From contig JAFGQJ010000333.1 in assembly GCA_016935715.1 (NCBI GenBank), forward strand, positions 1-5,200: 5,200 bases of DNA. Direction: 5' to 3'. This document shows, piece after piece, positions 1 to 5,170 of the stretch. Made by a program: the position numbers and the translations under genes. How positions within the stretch are numbered: position 1 is the stretch's first letter; every line of letters starts with the position of its first letter. The notes below the pieces were generated by a model. It was not told the DNA's origin. It ran no database searches and was given only the letters and a program-made list of their open reading frames with translations. Origin of the DNA: Spirochaetales bacterium (GTDB lineage: Bacteria; Spirochaetota; Spirochaetia; SZUA-6; DRHE01).

Positions 1-43
1 CTGTATTGGAAGCTGTCGTCGAAGCTGCCGAGGATGCTGCCCG

Positions 44-733
44 TCAGCGGTTGAAGATTCTGGCCAGCAGTACGATCAGCCAGAACCAGCATATCGAGAT
101 CAGGGATGAGCCTTCGGCGGCCAGGCGGCTGGTCTTCCGTTTTCCGGAGAATACCTCGAAGCAATCGCCAACCCACATGTACACTCCGGGGTTCAGCTCT
201 CTCTTCTTTCTCAGGATCCAGAGATCCCGCCCGGGAAGACCGCTTCCGATCATCAGGAACGACGGGGTCGCTTTCTTGATGGCCATGAGTATCCGCCTCT
301 CCTCTGCTTTGGGAAAGAAACCGGAAAAGCGGCCCACCAGACGCAGCTTTGGATAGGAGGCCCGCAGGTTCCTTTCCGCCCGCTCGATGTCCTCCTTCCG
401 CGCCCCGAGCAGGTACACGGTGCGGTTCAACCGCTCGGTCAGTGACAGCAGGCGGATGATGAAGGAAAAGGGGGAATACACGGGCAGCTTGAGCCTGCGC
501 AGCCAGCGCGTTGCCCGCCCCAATCCCGGATGCACCGGCAGTATCAGGGAGGCCTCCCTCAGCAGGCGGCGGAATTCGGCGTCCCGCCGTCCCTTGAACA
601 GGTTCTTGAGGTTGAGGAAAACCAGCTGATGGCGCTCCCCGTCCATGAGGAAGGATTCCACTGCCTTGAGCGCCTGCTGCTCATCCACGCAATCCACGGG
701 AACATCCAGGATGCGAATTCTGTTGGTCCTCAC
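44..733 (-). CDS. Divergent WecG/TagA/CpsF-family glycosyltransferase-like protein
   Basis: Family members transfer N-acetylmannosamine or related sugars to lipid-linked precursors at the inner membrane face. The 229-residue product follows the family layout: opening strand around DVPVDC (10-15), an FLNLKN stretch (39-44) where the family has its T/N-P-N segment, YLLGA (107-111), YPKLRLVGRFSGFF (127-140) and a late GSGLPGRDLW (163-172). Two hallmarks are missing. The 'aDGiG' segment with the catalytic Asp reads roughly PVHPG (65-69), and the 'PKQE-W' motif reads PGRD-W. The C-terminus ends in a hydrophobic run (about 210-225) before ARIFNR, which could hold it at the membrane. The GTG start at 733 is chosen because it overlaps the rsmE stop as GTGA and has GGGAG five bases upstream; the longer open frame runs inside rsmE. 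Fold assignment is fairly secure. Sugar, acceptor and even enzymatic activity are unknown. Confidence 0.72.
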   Translation of the reverse strand: MRTNRIRILDVPVDCVDEQQALKAVESFLMDGERHQLVFLNLKNLFKGRRDAEFRRLLREASLILPVHPGLGRATRWLRRLKLPVYSPFSFIIRLLSLTERLNRTVYLLGARKEDIERAERNLRASYPKLRLVGRFSGFFPKAEERRILMAIKKATPSFLMIGSGLPGRDLWILRKKRELNPGVYMWVGDCFEVFSGKRKTSRLAAEGSSLISICWFWLIVLLARIFNR

Positions 734-1494
734 GTTGGCTCCCACTCTTCCCTCTCGAAAATCACCGTCTGCACGGCGGCCACCGCGTACAGCGCCGCGG
801 TCTCCGCACGCAGTACCGTCCGGCCGACCGTGACCGGCGCGAAGTTCTGTTTCCGGAGCAGGTCGATCTCTTCCCGGGAAAGACCCCCCTCCGGACCAAC
901 AACAAGTGTAACGATTTTCGTAGTTTTGGATAGACACCGGTGAAGCGACTGGTTTCCTTCCCTGTCCTGGTGAAAGTAAAGACGGATCTCCCCCTCCCCG
1001 GGCCGGCCCAGAGCCCGCAGAACGTTCTCCAGCTCCCGGGGGGGATCGATGATCGGTGCCGGACAGGCTCCGCTCTGCTGGACCGCCTGGCGAACAATCC
1101 GCCGCCATCGCTCGATCCTGTTCTCCATCTCCCGCTCGAGCCGGTGCCTGACCTGGCTGTGGCGGCTGTACACCGGAACGATCCGCCGTACCCCCGCTTC
1201 CGTTGCCTGCCGGACGATCGCGTCCATTTTCGCCGCCTTGGGAAGACACTGTATCAGGTGAATGGAAGGTTGCAGAGGTTCCGGCGCCGTCTCCGATTGC
1301 TCCAGCCGCAGGCGCAGGGAAGAGGCGCCGATGCTTTCAACCGTGCAAAGCCAGCGGCCGCCTCGTCCGTCGCTCCCTGGAAAACTGTCGCCGGCCTTGA
1401 CCCGGCGCACCCGGGCCAGGTAGTGAAAATCCTCCCCCCCTATGTCGAGAAATTGTCCGAAAGGTGGATTCCGGGGGAGTATGAATACCCTCAT
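730..1494 (-). CDS. rsmE: 16S rRNA (uracil-1498-N3)-methyltransferase RsmE
   Basis: RsmE uses S-adenosylmethionine to methylate N3 of U1498 in helix 44 of 16S rRNA, near the decoding centre of the 30S subunit. The 254-residue product has the usual family length. Its N-terminal part (about 1-72) fits the PUA-like RNA-binding domain. The rest is a SPOUT methyltransferase domain with LPKAAKMD (84-91), TEAGV (98-102), ERW (128-130), QQSG (139-142), GPEGG (200-204) and GRTVLRAETA (224-233); the last two form the knotted cofactor site. All core motifs look intact, though the usual QSGR reads QSGA. The ATG start at 1494 overlaps the yjbQ stop as ATGA, so translation is probably coupled; the upstream AGG is a weak ribosome binding site. 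It is the third gene of the leftward operon. Confidence 0.95.
   Translation of the reverse strand: MRVFILPRNPPFGQFLDIGGEDFHYLARVRRVKAGDSFPGSDGRGGRWLCTVESIGASSLRLRLEQSETAPEPLQPSIHLIQCLPKAAKMDAIVRQATEAGVRRIVPVYSRHSQVRHRLEREMENRIERWRRIVRQAVQQSGACPAPIIDPPRELENVLRALGRPGEGEIRLYFHQDREGNQSLHRCLSKTTKIVTLVVGPEGGLSREEIDLLRKQNFAPVTVGRTVLRAETAALYAVAAVQTVIFEREEWEPT
739..743 (-). promoter_or_regulatory. Ribosome binding site of the WecG-like gene inside rsmE
   Basis: GGGAG on the minus strand lies within the last codons of rsmE, five bases before the GTG at 733. Together with the GTGA stop/start overlap it fixes the start of the WecG-like gene. Confidence 0.7.
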
Positions 1495-1898
1495 CTACCT
1501 GCGGTGCCGAGAACCTGCACCTGAACCGAGCGGCGGCGGGGACCGTCGAACTCGCAGAAGTAGATCCCCTGCCAGGTCCCCAGCGCCAGGCTTCCCCCTT
1601 CCACGATGAGCTGAACAGCGGGGCCCATGAGAGAGGCCTTGATGTGCGCTGCGGAGTTCCCCTCCCGATGCGCGTAGCCGTCGCGGAAAGGCACGATTTT
1701 TTCCAGCTCCATGAGCATGTCCCTCACCACGCTGGGATCGGCGTTCTCATTGACGGTCACCCCTGCGGTGGTGTGGGGCACGAACACGGTGCACAGCCCC
1801 TCGGCCACCCCGGCCGAACGGACCGCCTGGCGAACGGAGGAGGTGATGTCGATGAATTGACAGCGTTCCGTGCTGTTCACCTGAAAACGGGAGAACAC
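1491..1898 (-). CDS. yjbQ: YjbQ / UPF0047 family protein
   Basis: This 135-residue protein matches the widespread YjbQ/UPF0047 family in length and along its whole sequence. The visible signatures are PHTTAGVTVNENADPSV (41-57), GNSAAHIKASLMG (80-92, with His85) and LGTWQGIYFCEFDGPR (106-121). Family members are small beta-rich proteins that form trimers. Weak thiamine-phosphate synthase activity has been reported for the E. coli protein, but the cellular role is unsettled, so the product name should stay at family level. No signal peptide is seen, so it is probably cytosolic. The start is GTG at 1898, supported by a strong AAGGGGG six bases upstream that overlaps the ctpA stop codon. It sits 11 bp after ctpA and overlaps rsmE by four bases. 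Nothing nearby links it to thiamine metabolism. Confidence 0.93.
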   Translation of the reverse strand: MFSRFQVNSTERCQFIDITSSVRQAVRSAGVAEGLCTVFVPHTTAGVTVNENADPSVVRDMLMELEKIVPFRDGYAHREGNSAAHIKASLMGPAVQLIVEGGSLALGTWQGIYFCEFDGPRRRSVQVQVLGTAGR

Positions 1899-1904
1899 GA
1901 TCGG

Positions 1905-1911
1905 CCCCCTT
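1905..1911 (-). promoter_or_regulatory. Strong ribosome binding site of yjbQ overlapping the ctpA stop
   Basis: AAGGGGG on the minus strand shares bases with the TAA stop of ctpA and sits six bases before the GTG start of yjbQ. It fixes the GTG start and suggests that ribosomes finishing ctpA reload directly on yjbQ. Confidence 0.75.
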
Positions 1912-3295
1912 ATTGCTCGAGGTACTTCACCGCCTCCCGCAGGACCAGGTCGAACTCGAGATCGTAGACGGGGGGATTGTTGTTGGTGCGATTCAGCTCA
2001 TTGCGGACCAGCCGTCGGATGTAGCGATCATCCAGATGGATATCCCTGGCTTCCAGCTCCGCTTCGAAGCTGCTGATCTGCTCATCCGTGGGATCGGGAT
2101 TGCGGTTCAGGAACTCTGTGATCAGCTGTTCATCGATGATGCGGGACAAAGCCTGCTCCTGCTGTTCACTCAACTCCGGCTCCTGCACCTGTACATCTGG
2201 AGTAATACCGATCTGATCGATGTTCTTTCCCAGCGGGGTGTAGTAGCGCGACATGGTCAGGCGGAAACCGGCATCTCCGACCCGTTTGATCTGCTGGACG
2301 GATCCCTTTCCGTAGGATTTTTCTCCCATGATCGTAGCCCGGCCGGTATCCTGGAGCGCGCCGGCCAAGATCTCGGAGGCACTGGCCGAGCCCCTGTCGA
2401 TCAGCACGACGATCGGCAGATCCGGGGCAACGAGCGTATTGCGGGAAGATGCGTAGAACACGTGATTCTCCGAAGCGACCCGCGAGCGGGTGCTGACGAT
2501 CGGTCCTTTCGAGAGAAAGAAATCCGCGATGTCGATCACTGCGGACAGCAGTCCCCCGGGATTGCTGCGCAGATCGATGATCAGGGAACCGTAACCGGAA
2601 TCTTCGAACTGCTCCAGGGCGTCCTCTACGCGCTCGGTGGTCAACGGCGTGAACTGGATGACGCGCAGATAGCCGATTCCTCCGGAAATCATGTCCTGAC
2701 GGACCGTCGGAACCTCGATCATATCCCGCACCACCCGCACGTCGAATCTGAGGTTCTTGCCGCGGATGATCGTCATGGTGACCAAGGAACCCGGTTCTCC
2801 GCGCAGCACCGACAACACCTCGTCCATGTTCAGTTCCACCACGGATTCACCATCCACCGCCACGATCACATCTCCGGCGTTGACACCGGCCTTGTAAGCG
2901 GGGGTCCCCTCTATCGGAGAGACGACCTCGACTCCACGGTCGATTTTTGAGATGATCAATCCAACCCCGCCGAAACGGCCCATGGTGGTGTCATCCAAGT
3001 CCCGCATCTCCTCCGGTGAGAGGTAGGCGGAGTGGGGATCGTCCAGGGCTTCGAACATGCCCCGCAGCGCACCGTCTATCAGGATTTCCGGATCGACCTT
3101 GCTCTCATCGACGTAGTTTTCCTGCACGAAACGAAACACTTCGAAAAAGGTGCCCAGAACACGCTGAGTCTCTGCCTCCTGGTTTCCGGCCAAAACCCGC
3201 GGGGCAAAACTGATGAGCACGATCACCGCGGCCAGGAAGGCCGTTACCACGATCCAAAGGGTGCGCTCTGTGAAGGACCTGCGCTTGTTTTCCAT
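1910..3295 (-). CDS. ctpA: S41-family carboxy-terminal processing protease (CtpA/Prc type)
   Basis: This is an exported serine protease that trims or degrades envelope proteins from their C-termini. The 461-residue product begins with a basic stretch and a hydrophobic segment (about 12-36), either an uncleaved anchor or a signal peptide ending near VLA. A helical region with FVQENYVDESKV (56-67) follows. The PDZ domain is about 105-180 (GRFGGVGL...GEPGSLVTMTIIRG) and the S41 domain about 205-370. The Ser/Lys dyad is Ser305 in GSASASEI and Lys330 in SYGKGSVQQ, 25 residues apart as in E. coli Prc, with Gln334 at the assisting position. Residues 371-461 form a charged, probably helical C-terminal extension ending VLREAVKYLEQ. 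An upstream in-frame ATG at 3442 would add 49 residues and bury the signal segment. ATG 3295 is preferred for its GGGAG and because the predicted promoter lies between the two. First gene of the leftward operon. Confidence 0.93.
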   Translation of the reverse strand: MENKRRSFTERTLWIVVTAFLAAVIVLISFAPRVLAGNQEAETQRVLGTFFEVFRFVQENYVDESKVDPEILIDGALRGMFEALDDPHSAYLSPEEMRDLDDTTMGRFGGVGLIISKIDRGVEVVSPIEGTPAYKAGVNAGDVIVAVDGESVVELNMDEVLSVLRGEPGSLVTMTIIRGKNLRFDVRVVRDMIEVPTVRQDMISGGIGYLRVIQFTPLTTERVEDALEQFEDSGYGSLIIDLRSNPGGLLSAVIDIADFFLSKGPIVSTRSRVASENHVFYASSRNTLVAPDLPIVVLIDRGSASASEILAGALQDTGRATIMGEKSYGKGSVQQIKRVGDAGFRLTMSRYYTPLGKNIDQIGITPDVQVQEPELSEQQEQALSRIIDEQLITEFLNRNPDPTDEQISSFEAELEARDIHLDDRYIRRLVRNELNRTNNNPPVYDLEFDLVLREAVKYLEQ

Positions 3296-3302
3296 CGGTT
3301 GA

Positions 3303-3307
3303 CTCCC
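3303..3307 (-). promoter_or_regulatory. Ribosome binding site that decides the ctpA start
   Basis: GGGAG on the minus strand lies seven bases upstream of ATG 3295. It supports this start over the in-frame ATG at 3442, which lies upstream of the predicted promoter and would place 49 extra residues before the signal segment. Confidence 0.75.
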
Positions 3308-3315
3308 GTAGTAAA

Positions 3316-3342
3316 AGTGTAGAATTCCGCAGCATTTGTCAA
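3316..3342 (-). promoter_or_regulatory. Predicted sigma-70-type promoter of the ctpA operon
   Basis: On the minus strand a perfect TTGACA (3342-3337) is followed after 15 bp by TACACT (3321-3316). The -35 box is ideal and the -10 box matches four of six positions, but the 15-bp spacer is shorter than the usual 16-18. The implied start near 3309 leaves a leader of about 14 bases, just enough to contain the ctpA GGGAG. This is a prediction from consensus only. Confidence 0.5.
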
Positions 3343-3361
3343 TTGTAGATCCCGCCGCTTG

Positions 3362-3391
3362 TTGACCTGTAAACACGACCGAGGCTACACT
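3362..3391 (+). promoter_or_regulatory. Predicted sigma-70-type promoter of the membrane protein-lgt unit
   Basis: TTGACC (3362-3367) and TACACT (3386-3391) are separated by 18 bp. The -35 box matches five of six consensus positions and the -10 box four of six. The implied transcript start near 3398 gives a leader of about 13 bases before the ATG at 3411, with no clear ribosome binding site in it. The -35 box lies 19 bp from the -35 box of the opposite promoter, so a regulator bound between them could affect both units. Confidence 0.5.
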
Positions 3392-3410
3392 CAAGGCGCG
3401 CGAACCAATC

Positions 3411-3920
3411 ATGAAGATCCGCCGGATGTTCTTTCTTTTCAACGCGATTTGGGAGCTGGTACGGTTCTGCTGTCTGTTCCTAGCCGTGTGGCTCGTCTTT
3501 CACCAGATCCTGGAAACGAACAGACAGGCCGTGTTCTGGCTGCTCGTATTCGCAAACGGCGGACTGCTGATGACTGCGGCACTCCTGTTTCTCTACCTGG
3601 ATCCACGGCGGTTCCGGGCGCTGCTGAATCTTGTTCGTTTGGGCAAGATCCTCGGGCTGTTCAGCGCCCTGCTCCTGATCGTTCTCGAACCGGTGGGCAC
3701 GAGCCTGCGCTTTCTGTCCATCGGATTTTTTCCCTACGGCATCGCGCCCTTCACCCTTCTGCTGGCCGTCTGCGTCGTGGATCTGATTTTCCTCTTTCTG
3801 CTGTTCTCCTACCAAAAGGGGCAATCCTCGCGCTCCGCTGGAAACGCCGGGACCGCGCGGGGCCGGGAAGACCCTCCCCTGCCCGAATACAGCGAAACGG
3901 TGATCACAGGGGAAAAATAG
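3411..3920 (+). CDS. Four-helix integral membrane protein of unknown function
   Basis: I do not recognise this family. The 169-residue product has four hydrophobic segments at about 13-33, 41-63, 76-94 and 111-134. Basic residues flank them in the N-terminal MKIRR, the helix 2-3 loop (LDPRRFRALLNLVRLGK) and the start of the C-terminal tail, so the positive-inside rule predicts both termini in the cytoplasm. The tail (135-169) is hydrophilic, Gly/Ser-rich and likely disordered. No catalytic or metal-binding motif is evident. The ATG at 3411 has no convincing ribosome binding site. A sigma-70-like promoter at 3362-3391 would place the transcript start only about 13 bases upstream, hinting at nearly leaderless translation; Met6 (3426) is an alternative start. 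It lies 55 bp before lgt on the same strand, so co-transcription is likely and an envelope role is plausible but unproven. The reading frame has the GC-rich third positions expected here. Confidence 0.8.
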   Translation: MKIRRMFFLFNAIWELVRFCCLFLAVWLVFHQILETNRQAVFWLLVFANGGLLMTAALLFLYLDPRRFRALLNLVRLGKILGLFSALLLIVLEPVGTSLRFLSIGFFPYGIAPFTLLLAVCVVDLIFLFLLFSYQKGQSSRSAGNAGTARGREDPPLPEYSETVITGEK

Positions 3921-3975
3921 TACACCTGCCGCAAGAGGATTGAAGAAAAACAGCTGAGCGGGTAAGGTACAGCCG

Positions 3976-5037
3976 ATGCAAATCCTCAGTTATATCTCCT
4001 TCCCGAAATGGCTGCACCCGGAGATCATCCCGGGGCTTCCGCTGCGATGGTACGGCCTGATGTACCTTGTCGCCTTCTTCGTAGCCTACCAGCTGGTCAG
4101 GGTCCAGGTGAAAGAAAAGGCCATCGACGTGCAGAAGGACGACGTGCTGAACCTGTTCTTCTGGGGAATCATCGGTCTGCTCGTGGGGGCGCGGCTGTTC
4201 GCAGTGACCATCTACGCCCCGGCCGGTGAATATCTCCGGCAGCCCTGGAAGATCATCCTGCCGGTGTCCTTCGAGGGGGGAAAGCTGCGCTTCACCGGCC
4301 TGGCCGGTATGTCCTACCACGGAGGCCTGCTCGGAGCGGTCGTGGCGGTCATCATCTACCTCCGCATCAAGAAGCTCTCCATTCCGGAGTGGGGCGATAT
4401 GATCGTCACCGGATCCGCTCTGGGCTACACCTTCGGTCGACTGGGGAACTTCATCAACGGCGAGCTGTACGGCCGCATCACCACCCTGCCGTGGGGAATG
4501 ATTTTTCGTCCTCAGGAGATCGTGGAAGGCAGATTCGTGGGCCACGTGCCTCCCCAGCATCTGTATCCCGCCTCCGAACCCTGGGTTCGGGAGGTAGCGG
4601 CCAAGGCAGGGCTGGACATCGGCGCCGCCGGGATGGTCAACCTCCCCCGACATCCCTCCCAACTCTACGAGGCTTTGTTCGAGGGGATCGTGCTCTGGGC
4701 CGTTCTCTGGTTCGGCTTCCGCAAGCGCAGGGCATTCCCCGGACAGATGATGGCCGTTTATGTCATGGGATACGGCTTCTTCCGGTTCCTGATCGAGTAT
4801 GTCCGTCAACCGGACGTGGGAATCGAGTTCCCCATCCAACTGGTCGGGCTGTCCAATCCAGCCATCCAGTTCAGTCCCTTCAACTTCACCACCGGGCAGA
4901 TCCTCAACTTCATCATGATTCTGATCGGGGTCGGCCTGTATCTCTTCTACAAGTCGCGGGCCGAACGGGCGCGGATACAGCAGAGCACCAAAGCCGAACG
5001 GCCCAGGGGGCGCAAACTCCGCAAGAAAATCCGCTGA
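3976..5037 (+). CDS. lgt: Phosphatidylglycerol--prolipoprotein diacylglyceryl transferase (Lgt)
   Basis: Lgt carries out the first step of bacterial lipoprotein maturation. It moves a diacylglyceryl group from phosphatidylglycerol to the lipobox cysteine, in the inner membrane. The 353-residue product has about seven membrane segments and the family marks: RWYGLMY (24-30), YHGG (114-117), the signature GRLGNFINGELYG (154-166) followed by TTLPWG, HPSQLYEA (226-233) and FFRFLIEYVRQPD (268-280). Arg155 and Arg270 appear to match the essential E. coli Arg143 and Arg239. It is longer than the usual 260-300 residues. The extra length is a segment of about 177-224 between the signature and HPSQLYE, and a strongly basic C-terminal tail (about 327-353) expected in the cytoplasm. 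The ATG at 3976 has AAGG eight bases upstream. It follows a small membrane protein gene and is followed by a terminator-like hairpin. Confidence 0.96.
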   Translation: MQILSYISFPKWLHPEIIPGLPLRWYGLMYLVAFFVAYQLVRVQVKEKAIDVQKDDVLNLFFWGIIGLLVGARLFAVTIYAPAGEYLRQPWKIILPVSFEGGKLRFTGLAGMSYHGGLLGAVVAVIIYLRIKKLSIPEWGDMIVTGSALGYTFGRLGNFINGELYGRITTLPWGMIFRPQEIVEGRFVGHVPPQHLYPASEPWVREVAAKAGLDIGAAGMVNLPRHPSQLYEALFEGIVLWAVLWFGFRKRRAFPGQMMAVYVMGYGFFRFLIEYVRQPDVGIEFPIQLVGLSNPAIQFSPFNFTTGQILNFIMILIGVGLYLFYKSRAERARIQQSTKAERPRGRKLRKKIR

Positions 5038-5056
5038 AGCAGGGTCCCCGCCGCCA

Positions 5057-5078
5057 GCCCCGGCAAGAGCGGCCGGGC
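5057..5078 (+). repeat. GC-rich inverted repeat just after lgt
   Basis: GCCC(C)GGC at 5057-5064 can pair with GCCGGGC at 5072-5078, seven pairs with one bulged C around a seven-base loop. No T tract follows, so alone it is unlikely to terminate transcription. It may protect the 3' end or take part in alternative pairing with the next hairpin, whose left arm shares the motif GCCGGGCAT. Confidence 0.3.
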
Positions 5079-5120
5079 ATCAACTATTATGAAAAAACCG
5101 TATCCTTTATTAGACAATCT

Positions 5121-5170
5121 AGCCGGGCATGTTTGACTTCAAACACACCCGGTCTGTATCTCTTTATTTG
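5121..5170 (+). terminator. Probable Rho-independent terminator after lgt
   Basis: CCGGG (5123-5127) pairs with CCCGG (5148-5152) and TGTTTG (5130-5135) pairs with CAAACA (5140-5145) around an ACTT loop. A two-by-two mismatch (CA against CA) separates the two stems. A T-rich but interrupted run follows at about 5153-5169 (TCTGTATCTCTTTATTT). The arrangement suits termination of rightward transcription about 85 bp after the lgt stop. The internal mismatch and interrupted T run make it weaker than a textbook terminator. Confidence 0.55.

Noticed and set aside
734..1249. N-terminal extension of the WecG-like open frame through most of rsmE
   Set aside because: It is an alternative frame of rsmE, low in complexity and rich in Gly, Arg, Ser and Pro. 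The GTG at 733 has a ribosome site and the classic overlap with the rsmE stop.
940..1524. Plus-strand open frame of 194 codons opposite rsmE
   Set aside because: rsmE motifs on the minus strand account for this region. The antisense product is Pro/Arg-rich without a domain and has no supporting ribosome site.
1080..1835. Exact 16-bp direct repeat GGACCGCCTGGCGAAC at 1080-1095 and 1820-1835
   Set aside because: Both copies encode V-R-Q-A-V in the minus-strand proteins RsmE and YjbQ. A shared short peptide with the same preferred codons explains it, and nothing suggests recombination or a protein-binding site.
1913..2950. Long plus-strand open frame (345 codons) opposite ctpA
   Set aside because: It is the antisense of a strongly conserved S41 protease. 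The translation is rich in His, Asp, Gln and Arg with no domain, as expected from the complement of GC-biased codons.
3296..3442. Longer ctpA start at ATG 3442
   Set aside because: It would bury the signal/anchor segment 49 residues inside, overlap the start of the divergent gene, and begin upstream of the predicted promoter. ATG 3295 has a proper ribosome site.
3921..3975. Separate promoter or small gene between the membrane protein and lgt
   Set aside because: The 55-bp gap shows only the lgt ribosome binding site. No convincing -35/-10 pair, hairpin or open frame is present, so read-through from the upstream gene is the simpler view.
3904..4839. Long minus-strand open frame (311 codons) opposite lgt
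   Set aside because: It is the antisense shadow of lgt. The translation is rich in His, Asp, Glu and Gly with no recognisable motif, and the lgt motifs on the other strand are intact.
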